Shown here in pieces: positions 33,709 through 44,922 of a stretch of 64,000 nucleotides of DNA. The notes beneath the pieces were generated by a model that was not told the origin of the DNA, made no database searches, and saw only the letters and a program-made list of their open reading frames with translations. This stretch comes from Fomes fomentarius (Eukaryota; Basidiomycota; Agaricomycetes; Polyporales; Polyporaceae), in assembly GCA_022606135.1 (NCBI GenBank), contig JABYQN010000014.1, positions 124,001 to 188,000 on the forward strand. Direction: 5' to 3'. Positions within the stretch are counted from its first letter, which is position 1, and each line of letters starts with the position of its first letter. The position numbers and the translations under genes are program-made.

Positions 33709-36135
33709 GGTGTCGTGAGTTAAGTAGTAGTCATGAATCAAGCTGAGAAGTCTCCCAGATGCCGCGACGAGGATGATGGGGGCTACAACGACCAAGAGGA
33801 TGAAGTTAAGGAAGCGGCGCGTCATGCTCCAAACAGAGTGCGCAGCAGGTCGCAGCTGGTCGTCGCGTATATCCTATCTTCGCCACGTTCCTCTCTCGCC
33901 ACAATTCTTTATCGCCACAACAATCTTAGAGTGCAAGAAAACGTGGCTTAGAAGCATAAGATCGGCTCGGTGATATCACTACACGGGCGGGGCAAATCCT
34001 GAAGGTGTCCTTCAGGAAAAGGTTCTTCGAGAATTCACATAGAATGCCTTAGGAATATCACACTTGTGCGCTTTCCTAAGCGTCTTAAGAATGATTTGAC
34101 TTCAAAACACCTTAGAAATGTCTCTGAAGATTGGCTTAGAAACAGTTTCATAGCCGAGGACTGCCGTCATACGATATCCGGCAACCCACGATAAGCGATT
34201 CGCGTGCACGATAATCACTTCAAACCAGATTGTATTGCTCACAACTAGCAAACTACTAGTAATCAACGTGCTACACTACGGAGAACTACGAGAGTGTGTG
34301 ATGGAAAGCCGAACAGAGGCATGGGCGTTGCATGAGATGGGGTTGGAGCATGAGGATGAGGGTGACCGTGCGTCGCCATCGAAAGATCATACTGCTCAGA
34401 TACCGGCTGAGCAGCACCAGATGTTCCGGAGAGATGGTAGCGGGGCAACAGACCGTGAGTGCTGGCTGACGGCATTGACAGGCATTGGAGGCATGGTGCC
34501 CGGGGAACCCGTGAAGAGGAGTATCTGGGTAACCTACGGCAGCACTGTTCATACTTGTCATATGACGTGGCACCTGACAGACTATAGTATTGAGCGACTT
34601 ACTTATTTAAAGGCATGAAGCTTAGCACGATGATTGGTGTTGAGCAGAATGATGCTAGCCGCCATGCCAGTGTAGATCTCCAGGTCCCGGGGGGACTTGA
34701 TCGAAGAGCTCACCGGCACTGTGACCTATTGCCGTTGGCCTCAGACTGTTGGAGTCCCGCACACCAAAAGGCTCGCGCTGTGTAGCCAGTATAAGTGCGG
34801 TAGGAAGTCTGGACTCTGGAGCCTGGGTCCATCACACCGAGTGGGTCCTACAGGGCAAGTTGGGGAGAACGACAGGCAGCGTAGTGAGACAAGAGTGCAC
34901 TCACTTGTTTATATCTGTGGTCACTAGTGACTGTCCCAGAATAGTAGAATCATACCAAGTGACCCAGTTTCTCTGAGCACCGCGCCATGCTTCAGAGCAA
35001 CGTGTGTCCCAGGCTGCACCCGGGACTAGAGAATGCATTGGGGACCCATTGGGTTGGTTGATGTGACTTGAAATGGGAACAGCGATAAGCATGAGATCTG
35101 ACTATACCTGCCGGAATTGCGAGTGTGGCTGAGGAGGAGTCATTGATGAAGATGAAGCTGCAGGTGGTCGTTCAGAATCACAATGAGCCGCCAAGTCCCT
35201 TGCGACGTGGCAGGTATCTGTCACAGGATGTCACCTCAAATGTCACAAAGTGAGATCACACCCCGTCATTGAGGAAGGTATGGATGATGGCGGTATAAGG
35301 CAGGTACATGCTATACATTTAACTATCTATGGTGGAGTACATGGATAGTTGAAACAGCAAAGCATGAGCACAGTGCTGCACGGCGGTATATCATCTCCAC
35401 TGCTAGCAGCGGAGAGTGACGTCAGGCTTGTCCTCATACACTTGTTCCAGTGTTCGTCATAGGTGCATGTTCACCATGGCGAGCTGTAGTACTTGATGCA
35501 CGATGCGGTAGCACGTCTTGTGATGAAGATGAGCGGGAGAGCTGCGACAATGCTGCAGTTTGGGATTGATATGATATGGATGGTCGAGAGCTGATTAAAG
35601 AAGTCTTCGCCTTGAACGCGCTTTCACACCACGGAGTCTCTATAGTAGATGTCGTATCGCATCTAGCTCAGACGACGAGGGAGGGAGGAACGCATCCGAG
35701 CCAACATGGTCGTCGCGACAGACTCAGATTGAGCGACGTGCTCAAGCCTAAGTGCCCAGGCGCCCGCTGTCCGGACGCGAACAAAGAGACGCCCCATGCG
35801 TGTGAACAAATTGCCCATCTGAAGTGACCAAGCAGTCACTGGGCACCGTAACCGAACACAACCGATCTTGAAAGGCTCTTAAGTGGGAACAACTTTGAGG
35901 CTGTTGCAGACTGATCGCCCTTGTCTCTAAGATTGATCTTGAGTCATCTTAAGGTATCTACGGCTTAAAACCATCCCCCGATATTTTCAGGTTGATTCTA
36001 AGGAAAATGTCTTAAGGATCCCAATATTTGCCGAAACTTCAGAATCACTTCGAATCCTTTCTGGCCGTGTACATCCTCATACAACCAAGTCCCAAGCGAA
36101 ACAACCGCCACACGACGACCACGCATTTATTTTCT
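33709..36135. other. Long gene-free stretch, 2.4 kb
   Basis: No supportable gene. Zones 34000-34150 and 35875-36050 are dense in CTTAAG, CCTTAG and CTTAG words. A short segment at about 34335-34370 (gcatgaggatgagggtgaccgtg) resembles one unit of the hydrophobin promoter repeat, and gctggctgacgg...attggaggcat near 34460-34495 resembles another. It may be old repeat DNA or a vanished hydrophobin locus. Confidence 0.45.
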
Positions 36136-37732
36136 TCACATTTCGCCACACTCTGTCCGGTCAAGAATCACACGCGTCATCAGCTTCCGCACTTCTGGTG
36201 CGCCGCCAATCAACGCCAAACAGCAGCTAAAACGATAACGTACCTACTATCTTCACCGCGAGCTTGGGCCGATTGTTGGGTCCGGTGGGTACGTTTTCAA
36301 TCTTGCGGAGTGTGAGCATGCCGTCAATGACTCGCCCGAAGACGACGTGCTTCCCGTCCAGGAAGTCGCACTTCGCTGTGGTGATGAAGAACTGGCACCC
36401 ATTCGTGTTGGGCCCGGAGTTTGCCTGCGGCGGATGCGGTGGATGTGTGAGAGAAGAGGATTATGTTCAATCAGTCCGTGACCTCGAACGAGGCGCGTGA
36501 GTGACGCAAGGGATGCACCATACCATGGACAGCAGACCGGGTCCGGTGTGCTTCTCTTTGAAGTTCTCATCCTAAGAGGCATGATTAGACGGCCGGACCA
36601 AGGACGACAACCCCATTCCGATCGCGAGGATATAAGCTTACTGGGAACTTGTCGCCGTATATTGAGAAAGAACCAGTGCCGTCGCCCTTGAGGAAGTCAC
36701 CGCCTAACCAACCAAGAGCATTGTCAGCTCTAGGTCCTCTCCAAACCAAGGAGGATGGGTTGAGATCAACCTTGGCACATGAAATTTGGTACCCTGGATT
36801 CATGTGAGTTGCAAAGATGACAAACGCGTAAATTCAGAGTACTCACACTCTATGAGACGACAGCGCTGTATCAGCAAGCATGGGCGAAGGAAACAATCAG
36901 GAATAGCGTGACGGACTCACCTGTGGAAAGTTGCGCCCTTGTATCCTTGTGGCCGGGAGTTCAGTCTGTACTCTCCCGTGCAGAGTTGCCTGAAGTTCTC
37001 GGCGGTCCTTGAACGCAAGAAAAACGAATTAGCCTTCATTTCACGCGGCATGGGAGTAGGCCAAGCGTTAGGTGGAATGACGGAGGTCACCTGGAGGTCA
37101 CTCGACTCGAGTGCATGACTCCGTGCGACTCACCGGAGCAACGTTCTACGTTTCCGTTGATAGCATATGGACAACATGGCATCAATAAATTCATCGAATA
37201 AAAATCCTAGATACGTATAGCATAACATGCTGGGAACATCTCAGAAGCCACATGTTCCCAGCATGGCCTTGCTTTGAACATGGTCGACGGGCCCACTATG
37301 AAGACTGCACGTTTATTAGAGTCAAGGCGAGGAGCCTTGGCATGAGTGGGACTCAACTCTGACCATGGCCAAACTGTGGCGACTGAGCGATGAAGTCAAG
37401 CATCTTGTGCAACGACAAGATGGCTTGAACAACCTCGTTCCCTTCTGCCTAGGCATAACAAATGTGAACGAGACTCGCGCGTATATAGGGCTCAGACAAG
37501 CCCGTTTATGCGTGTTCGTCTGCCCTCCAGATGCTGCGTAGAAGGCATAGACAGTAGGATGATACAATTTCTTGATCCGTAGAGCAATGTAGGAGGAAGA
37601 ATAGACATTGAACACTCACTTGGGTGCGATATCACTGAACAACTCCATCTTCAAACGGCCTGCGGGCGTCTCCCCAATGTTGATGTCCATGAAAACTATC
37701 GGACGGGTCGTGTTCGTCGGGCCTGAAGACAT
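36136..37732 (-). CDS. PPIH: Cyclophilin H, peptidyl-prolyl isomerase of the U4/U6 snRNP, 8 exons, 177 aa
   Basis: A cis-trans prolyl isomerase that binds the U4/U6-associated Prp3-Prp4 proteins in the spliceosome. Exons in reading order: 37732-37620, 37007-36921, 36849-36847, 36793-36771, 36703-36642, 36571-36524, 36424-36244, 36152-36136; they give 177 codons plus stop, the length of human PPIH. Family landmarks: [60 protein letters not shown], and the end VECGEM typical of cyclophilin H. The third exon is only 3 nt (AGT), between a tcatag acceptor and a gtgagt donor, and restores the V-V of FHRVVPNFM. Skipping it keeps the frame but loses one residue. Intron 1 is 612 bp, long for this genome. 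Head-to-head with dim1. Confidence 0.92.
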
Positions 37733-37980
37733 CTTGCCTGAATACACGTAGCAAGTGGTGTGGATCTAAGCGTGAGCAAGAGATTGTAGTTGAGTGCAAA
37801 GCCGTCCTCGTCGTCCGAGACGATGAGCAGCTTGCTAGAATCGTCTTCAAGCATCGAACAAACAGGCATCAACACCGCCAACAGACAGGCGCCCCGGCCC
37901 GCCACTTTGAGTCTCACCTCGGTCTCACCGCTGCCACTCTTCTACCCTCTCCGTGTCCTGACACCTAATTTACTGCGACC
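37733..37980. promoter_or_regulatory. Bidirectional promoter between cyclophilin H and dim1
   Basis: 248 bp separate the two divergent ATGs. There is no clear TATA box on either side. Both products are spliceosome parts, so a shared constitutive promoter is plausible. Confidence 0.55.
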
Positions 37981-38708
37981 ATGTCCTATTTCTTGCCCCA
38001 TCTTCCCTCCGGCTGGCACGTTGACGAGGCGATCAAGTCCGAGGAGGATCGGGTCGTCGTCCTCCGCTTCGGGCACGACTGGGACAACCAGTGCATGACG
38101 ATGGACGAGACACTCTACGCTGTCGCGGACAAGGTGCAGAACTTCGCCGTAATCTACCTTGTGGACATCACGGAGGTACCGGACTTCAACAAGGTGCGTC
38201 TTGGCGGATTCAACAGTTATGGGACGGTGGAGGGTCGGACGCTGATGCGACGGTACGGCGCAGATGTATGAGTTGTACGACCCGTGCACTGTCATGTTCT
38301 TCTACCGGTGAGTACCATTATTATGTCAATATGATGAGAGGCGGAATGCTAAGGGCGAGTACACTAGGAACAAGCACATCATGATCGATCTTGGGACTGG
38401 TAATAACAATAAGATGTGCGTAAGGGATTGGTTATTCATTGCCACATATACTCACCTCGTTCACTCGTACCACTTAGTAATTGGCCAATGGATAACAAGC
38501 AAGAGGTAAGCATCCATCTGCGCACAGGAACTTCCTACTAAGCACCCGCCACTTTAGCTCATCGACATTATCGAGACCGTCTACCGCGGCGCCTCCAAGG
38601 GCCGTGGTCTCGTAGTATCGCCCAAAGGTATGTCATAAGTCTGACCCATACTTGATTTCGCGCGCTCATGGACTACCCGCAGATTACTCGACCCGCTACC
38701 GGTACTGA
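37981..38708 (+). CDS. dim1: Dim1/TXNL4A, thioredoxin-like U5 snRNP protein, 6 exons, 142 aa
   Basis: Core component of the U4/U6.U5 tri-snRNP, needed for spliceosome activation. Exons: 37981-38193, 38264-38307, 38368-38415, 38478-38505, 38558-38627, 38683-38708; sum 429 nt, giving exactly the family length of 142 aa. The protein has the hallmark start MSYFLPHLPSGWHVDEAI, then EDRVVVLRFGHDWD, VDITEVPDFNKMYELYDP, FFYRNKHIMIDLGTGNNNKI and the end KDYSTRYRY. One of the most conserved eukaryotic proteins, so the exon model is essentially certain. The neighbour on the other strand, cyclophilin H, works in the same particle. Confidence 0.97.
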
Positions 38709-38928
38709 GTTCCCTTTGAACTCCTCTCACGCGTGCGTCGTCTGTTTTGTAGTTGTATCTTAGAACTCTTCGATGTGGATCGTCTTATGCAATATACGTT
38801 GACTGCTGTGCGATAGAATCGGATATTTCCACGAGTGAATGTCTCCACATTGATTGGCTAGTCATACAACCCAAACAATGCCGCAAGAATTCCCAGCGAA
38901 CGAGCCAGACAAGACCAGCCGGCATCAA

Positions 38929-39800
38929 CTACTTCCCTTTCATGATACTCTCAATGCGCGCTTCGTGCACCTGCTCCCTGATCACGGAGATGGCTGGCCA
39001 GCCCAGTAACAACCCCGCCAGCACATATTGTGCCTGCACGAGACAACCTTCAGCGAACAACAGACTTGCTCACGAGAAGAGAAGACAACACGCACCCCGA
39101 CTAACAGACCGGTACTATGCTTCTTGCACAAGTACAACACATACAGCGCTTCGAGACTGTGAAAGCCGACCACCATCCCCCAGCTGAACTTGAGCGACCA
39201 CGATGGGAGGTAGGACAGGATGATATTCCCGGGCGCGAAGAGTGGTCCGTACTCAGACGACGCGCTGATGGGCGCGAGGGTGGTGTAGATGAGGAACGTC
39301 ACCGCGACTGCCGTGGTTATGTATTTCGAGCTCCAGCGGAAGGACGTGACTTGGGGCGCACGGACCTGCGACCGCATGAATGAATTCAATACAAATGTCA
39401 GATAGAGGATGGAGGTAGGACGCACCATGCCGAGTTCCTCCTCGGCCTCGCCTTTCATGTTCATCAGCCGCGGCTTGACCTCTTCGTACCCAGCCAGTGG
39501 AGGGTCGAAGACGACCCTACACTCTTTCCATTCTGTGCTCCCTTTCGTCTGGTACGTGAAGTTCATGCCCTACCCGCCCGCACGGTATGTCAGCTCTCCA
39601 CGACCACTGTGTGTCCGCGTGCGTGCAGCAAGAGCAAGTGGGGGAGGACGCACGTTGGTGTCGATGCTGGTCATCTTCGCAGTGCTGACCTGCGCAGAGA
39701 CCTTGCCCCAATACCGGACGTACGACACGAGCGTGTCCGGGTGATTGGACATGTACATGCACAGGAAGCCCGACTTGTCTGCGACTGGGTCTCCTCCCAT
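38929..39800 (-). CDS. Integral membrane protein with DUF2470-like N-terminal region, 4 exons, 221 aa
   Basis: Exons in reading order: 39800-39654, 39569-39426, 39365-39096, 39033-38929; 222 codons in frame, all phase 0 junctions. The N-terminal half (about residues 1-100) reads DPVADKSGFLCMYMSNHPDT, MTSID, GMNFTY and PPLAGYEEVKPRLMNM, the pattern of fungal DUF2470 (flavin-reductase-like fold) proteins. The C-terminal half has about three to four membrane segments (TTAVAVTFLIYTTLAPI, LKFSWGMVVGFHSLEALYVL, AQYVLAGLLLGWPAISVI). This two-part layout is a widespread fungal family of unknown function. The start is taken at MGGDPVADKSG; an upstream Met at 39860 is in frame but outside the family pattern. 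The membrane may be ER or mitochondrial; sequence does not tell. Confidence 0.8.
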
Positions 39801-40413
39801 CTTGTCTCGTGCTGCCTCGTTCCTTGTGTAGTGAGTGTTGATGGTAGAGCCTACAGACAATCCACCAGGCCGAGCGAGGTTGTGGAGATGAGGCCTGAGG
39901 ATGAAGGTGGTCCTGACTGAGAAGGGAAGTCGGATGCGTACGTGGAAGCTTGAGGTACTTACTGTATGTAACTCAAAGACTTACTTGACGTGCACACGGG
40001 TTGAGCCTCGCGCGACCGGAGCGCGCGGGGTCTCTCACGATCGTGTGATCGTCGCGTCGCGCGATTGCGATGACCGTACAGGCTCCCGCAACTACATCAC
40101 ATTGGCTCTCAGTGCGGCATTAATACGAAGTGAGTGTATGAGCGGTGTGATTGAACATGGATAAGCACGTTAACTTGACAGGCAACAAATTTGTAACTAC
40201 ACAGACCCAACTGGGACGGGACTCCAGTGAACGAGGAAGCTCAACCTAGGGCTTCATTGGGAAGCAACCGTCTCGACCGCAGATGTGGCAGTGGATTGAA
40301 CGGCCTTCCAAATCCACAGTCGGTGAGAACTGGTTTGTTATGATCACGAAATCACACAACCTGATGTGAAACCCCCATTCAATCCAGGAGCAGGGAATCG
40401 GACTGCGTAGGGG
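39801..40413. other. Intergenic with a dispersed repeat
   Basis: Promoter of the membrane-protein gene and a repeat at 39930-40070. No gene seen. Confidence 0.45.
39930..40070 (+). repeat. Direct repeat R, first copy
   Basis: A diverged copy recurs at 43502-43650. Shared words in order: atcggatgc, tacgtggaag, gtact, ctgta, aactca, agac, gtgcacacg/gtgcgcacg, gcctc, gcgcgcggggtctctc, cacgatc, tgtgat, gcgtcgcg. It contains a GC palindrome (cacgatcgtgtgatcg). Function unknown; possibly a short transposon remnant. Confidence 0.65.
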
Positions 40414-41080
40414 ATGGCCCCATTAGACGCAATGACCGCACGCGAACGCGAAGTGGCTCTCAGACGGCTGGACGAAATTCGTGATGAGGAACGATGTCTC
40501 AAACAATTTCTGAATTCGACGGCACCGATCCACCCGGTGGAGATTCACGCATTGTTTGTCGTCGGCTCCTTGCCAGTGGAATGCGAGTCCCCAATTTCCA
40601 CTAGTATCCACGACCTCCCCACCCTTCTTCGCGGCCAAACAGCTCACGCAGCTCTCACTGGTCACTGCCGACCACGACTCGCTCACAGACTCGCACCCCT
40701 GGGTCGAACTGTTCCGCGCGTTCCCATCGCTCGCGGCGCTCGATGTCGTGTTCGGGAGCGGCCTCATCATCAATCTCTGGCGTGGGTCGCATCGAGCCTC
40801 GTTCTCAAACGGGTCGGGTGATACCGCTGGCGAGTTGGCCTGCCCGAAGTTGCACTTCATCAATGTCCGTGGCGGGAGACTGTATGCTGCGGAAGAGCTG
40901 CTTGCAGAGATCAGCGTGTGTCTGTCCGCACGGGCAAAGCGGGGTGCACGCCTGAAGGAGCTGTATCTCCGGATGTATCACCGCCACCAGGAAGAGTACT
41001 GTGATATGCGCGAGCGGTTCGTCTCGCAGTTGCAGACGCTAGTTGACGAATTCGCATACGAGGACCAGGCGCTAGACTGA
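40414..41080 (+). pseudogene. F-box gene relic with internal deletion
   Basis: The first 45 codons (REREVALRRLDEIRDEERCL, then NSTAPIHPVEI) match the usual helical lead-in of this F-box family. The F-box and most Leu-rich repeats are missing. From 40600 the frame shifts and reads the C-terminal part (LVTADHDSLTDSHPWVELFR, then LACPKLHFINVRGGRLYAAE and ARAKRGARLKELYLRMYHR). The join looks like a large deletion plus a frameshift. Not expected to be functional. Confidence 0.65.
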
Positions 41081-41569
41081 GCTAGTGAGTTCGCTCTCAG
41101 GCTACGTGCTTCATCTGGACATCCCTTAGATAATGTCGATCTTGATACTAGAATTCCTCGCTCCTGGTGTCGATATCTCGAAAGGTTGAACCTCACAGTA
41201 GGTACATTTGTCGTAAGGCGACTACTCAGAGGAAGACGCCAACACCTTCTGCCCCAATCACGTCCTCTCGATATGTTCCTTGACAATCAGTGGATAGCAC
41301 TCTTCCTCCTTGAAGGGACTTGACAACTTCATTTACTTATCCCGCGCCCGTGGAGCACCACTTGGGTATTTCGCGATCGCGGGGGTGCCGGACCAGGCGC
41401 ATTCCGCAACCCTGAATCACACTTTTCCCACTCTCCCTTGTTCAAGAAAGTGTTCGACGAGTTGTCTGCGAGGACGAGCAGCGCGTTATCATCTTTGTGA
41501 GCTCGGATGTTCCATCTACACCAAAAAGGGTACTGCTAAGCAGAACACATAAGTACTTCCCCCAGTTCA

Positions 41570-43291
41570 CTACATTGCTACACGACTCAGGCTCGTGATG
41601 CTAGTACCCGAGTTTGAGGAGGCTTCCGTTCGTAAGGCACACACACACTGTGTGACATGTAAGCCCCACCGGAAAAAGTTGAGCGATATCAGAGAACTGA
41701 CCATCTGAATGTACCTTCGTGAGTAGTCAGTACGGACTGACACCTCCCCGACCAACTTCTGCAGACGCGACACCTCCGTCTCCTTCTTTGGAACATAGAC
41801 GGAGGAGTAATAACTCAAAGTCATGTAAAGCCGCCTCAACCGAGTGCCGCGATCCGCCCGAACGCGCAGACATTCCGCAATCTCGTCCAACATCCGCTCG
41901 TCCACAAACAACCAGTAACCGAGGCGCATAGTGTGGAGTCCGGGGCAGACGACGGACCCGGGGCCAACGAGACCAGGGACGTCAGGATTGGCCTCAAGAG
42001 CGCAAGAAGCAAACCCAAGTCCTTGCCAGAGTCCCGTGACCCACTCCCACCCGTCAACGTTGAGCGTTTCGAGCATCGGAAACGAACGCAACAAGGTGGC
42101 CCAGGGCAACGTGGGATCCACATCCACCTCGTAATCACCGTGGTACACCAATAGGTGCCTCAGCGGAGCATCGCGAAAGACGTCGAGTACGTCACGGAGC
42201 CCAATGGGAAAGGTCTCTCCCCAAATCACGTATGGGTCCGATGTTACCGATAGTTGGATGTTTGGCCGATCCATGCCACGGTCGTCGAGGAATCCAGTCA
42301 TTTGGTAGCAGTCCTCGCGTACCCGCAATCCCACGCTCGTTATCTCGCGCAAAAGAGGGAAGTACGCTCCCGGATCTGGCGGCAGGAGCTTTGGGAGGGT
42401 CTGGGTGAGGTCGTGCTCCTCAATGCTACCGAGGTAACAGTGCACTTTGAGACGAGTGAGAGAGGGTAGAACCAGGTGGCCAACGAACATATTCGATTTG
42501 GCTGGACGGTGGTTGAGGAGCGTGAGATCGGAGAGTCGTGGAAGGGTTAACCGTGCATCAGTAGAGGGCTGAGTGTCGAAGGCAAGCCGATCGAGGAAAT
42601 AGTCTAGATGTAGCTCCTGCAGCGTTTCCCTCCCTGAGAGGGCGTCGAGGAATTGATCGTAGGTCAGGTCGCATGAGCAGTCCTTAAGGCGCAGGGAACT
42701 GAGCTTCGAATATGTCTGCGTATCGCGAGGGGCGGTTGCGCCCACGAGATGAAGCACTTCAAGACGTGGAAACCTCTCAGAGGATATGGCCAGATCATCA
42801 TCAGTTCCGAAAACTTTGTAGTGGAGTTCTTCTAAGGCAGGCATAGGTTGGCAGAGTAACCTGCAAAGGACTGCGTGCCATTCTTCCCTCACAACTAGGA
42901 TATCGAGCCGGAGGGTCCTGATACGATGCGCGTGAAGGAGTAGGACCCCTAATTCTAATTGTGGGGACGGGAACGCTCCGCTTGTGAACACGATGTCGAG
43001 GGCTGTCGAGGCTGAGCGGGTGAGGCAGAGCTGCAACCATTCTGCCTTCCGTCCGACGTTGATCTTGGCCCACAGGGTCGGCGTGGTGTGTGCGACATCG
43101 CGCCAATATCGACAGACCAGAGTGAGGTGTATCCATCTGTCATCGGAGACGCCGCGACGGGATCGATATGGGATGTCTTCGCCGACAGCGCAAAGCGCAA
43201 AGATGTATGCCAACAGCTCATTGGGAAGACTGTTGATCGAATCCGTCATGTTGATGATGGGCAGGGCAGGCTCGTCTTCTTGGTGTACCAT
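41570..43291 (-). CDS. F-box protein, about 573 aa
   Basis: Likely SCF ligase adaptor of unknown target. Start chosen at the first ATG, 43291 (MVHQEDEP); a later Met at MTDSINSLPNELL is also plausible and sits right before the F-box. The F-box at about residues 20-75 reads NSLPNELLAYIFALCAV, then LTLVCRYWRDVAHTTPTLW. Leu-rich repeats follow, ending in LRRLYMTLSYYSSVYVPKK and LQKLVGEVSV. The last 50 residues lose the family pattern after a donor-like gtacattc near 41715, so a terminal intron may remove them. Close in type to the gene at 3301, which ends the same way (LEELVGEVDLKA). The relic at 40414 lies beside it. Confidence 0.75.
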   Translation of the reverse strand: MVHQEDEPALPIINMTDSINSLPNELLAYIFALCAVGEDIPYRSRRGVSDDRWIHLTLVCRYWRDVAHTTPTLWAKINVGRKAEWLQLCLTRSASTALDIVFTSGAFPSPQLELGVLLLHAHRIRTLRLDILVVREEWHAVLCRLLCQPMPALEELHYKVFGTDDDLAISSERFPRLEVLHLVGATAPRDTQTYSKLSSLRLKDCSCDLTYDQFLDALSGRETLQELHLDYFLDRLAFDTQPSTDARLTLPRLSDLTLLNHRPAKSNMFVGHLVLPSLTRLKVHCYLGSIEEHDLTQTLPKLLPPDPGAYFPLLREITSVGLRVREDCYQMTGFLDDRGMDRPNIQLSVTSDPYVIWGETFPIGLRDVLDVFRDAPLRHLLVYHGDYEVDVDPTLPWATLLRSFPMLETLNVDGWEWVTGLWQGLGFASCALEANPDVPGLVGPGSVVCPGLHTMRLGYWLFVDERMLDEIAECLRVRADRGTRLRRLYMTLSYYSSVYVPKKETEVSRLQKLVGEVSVRTDYSRRYIQMVSSLISLNFFRWGLHVTQCVCALRTEASSNSGTSITSLSRVAM

Positions 43292-44922
43292 ACGCCTGAG
43301 AATCAAGCCAGTTATGAATGGAACCCCTAGCTGAGTTGTCTCTTCGTGTCCAGGGCACCCATCTTGAGTTACAGATTAGAGATCCATAAGTAGAAAAGGG
43401 ACATACACAGGGGCCGCGCAGGTCCGACGTCAACTTTGACCCAAAGATATGGCGACCGTTATTGAAACTTGAGGGCTTTTACGTCCAAGTACGTGAGGAC
43501 ATCGGATGCATACGTGGAAGTTTAAAGTACTCACTGTAACTCAGAGACTGAAAGTTAACGTCGTGCGCACGAGCCTCAGAGTCGCCAGAGCGCGCGGGGT
43601 CTCTCGGTCTCTCACGATCATGTGATTATCGCGTCGCGATGACACGCTGAGCGCTACAAGTTCCCTTTGTGTTAACTACTACTAGTACTTCATGTCCACC
43701 ACCGGCTCCTCTCGAGCTACCAGTGCTGCTGTTGCGTCTGACGGAAAGTTGGGTGCATAGTCATTGAATAGGTTAATGTATAAGTCTCATCACTTTTGAC
43801 TGGTGGCCATCGATGACTAGTCAGAGGTGCAACGCTTGGCGCCTCCGTGTTACTTTCAGGTTGCATGTCCGCTCCTCTCTATCCGATCAGTAGCTGCTGC
43901 TGCCGCATCTGACGGGACGTTGGGTGCATGGTCATCATATTTCACAGTACAGGTATTATCGAAATTGTTACGTTTGATTGCTGACTGTCAGTGACCCACA
44001 TATCTAGTCAGCGGTCTTGGTTTCCTTACGGAGGAACTCAAGCGACCATGGTTTGAACCACTCCTTCCAAACCAAATCTCACATTCCCATAGACTCAGCA
44101 AGAGACGCTGTGAGTCGACACGAGCCGTTGGTGAGCCTGGCGCCGACGCTCGTACCTGGTAAGCCCGCAAGCCCGAGGCTGTTCTGCGCCGAATCTGCAG
44201 CTTCACTGCCTAGGCTGGAGCCAGCGCACTCTGAACTCGACTGGAAGCTCGTCTGGTGGCCAGGACTCAGTAACATCCGGTGGCGCACGGGTCGAGCTAT
44301 ATGCCCGCCTTATGTCCGAGCCTGGTCTGGCCATCGATTCTATGGTGATGGGGTGACGTCGGGTGGTCTTGGACTCACATTTGGCACTGTACGAAACCTT
44401 GAAATTGGAACGATAACTACGGAATGTGCACGTACGTTTGGGCCTTTTTTTTCAGTCGAAACAACTGACACTCAGCTCTCAGGCAATGCAGGTGTCATCT
44501 TGAATGGGAAGAAATACATGTCGAGCATTTGGCCAGACACATGATGTATGAACCGTATTTTGTTCGTCTGAACATACTATTCCTGCATGTGGGGAACGTA
44601 CACAAACGACTATCTATGCCGTCGGACGTCGTGGCTAGATTGGATAGGCGTCAGATCAGTGTCCGTCCCCGTCGCATCGTCGTGGCGCAGTCTACTTTCA
44701 TAGTAATCCATTCAACATCCTCGTACAAACACTAATCTGTGCTCCCCCCGCAGGCGATGCCGAAGTCATTTAACCCACAGGCCTCCGATGCCGAAGCTAT
44801 TCATACTCGCTATTGACTCCACCTGCTACCGAGCTATCACCATGAACCCCACCGGCCAATGCATAAATACGGGCCAGGCATGGACCTTGACCGCAGACCC
44901 CCTCCTGAACCCATCTACGAGC
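43292..44922. other. Intergenic, 1.6 kb, with repeats
   Basis: It holds repeat R copy 2 (43502-43650) and a local duplication: about 43690-43770 and 43865-43935 share catgtcc, ctcctctc, gctgct(g), catctgacgg and gttgggtgcat. A 175-codon plus-strand frame at 44017-44544 has no domain or codon bias; I do not call it. Confidence 0.5.
43502..43650 (+). repeat. Direct repeat R, second copy
   Basis: Diverged copy of 39930-40070 in the same orientation. The two flank the relic/F-box pair. Confidence 0.65.

Noticed and set aside
33709..33825. Upstream start of the Fab1 gene giving a signal-like leader
   Set aside because: A secretion leader makes no sense for a cytosolic lipid kinase, and the Met at 33708 begins the sequence I associate with fungal relatives; kept only as an alternative.
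44017..44544. 175-codon plus-strand frame
   Set aside because: No recognisable fold; a minus-strand frame is equally open, and local duplications lie just upstream.
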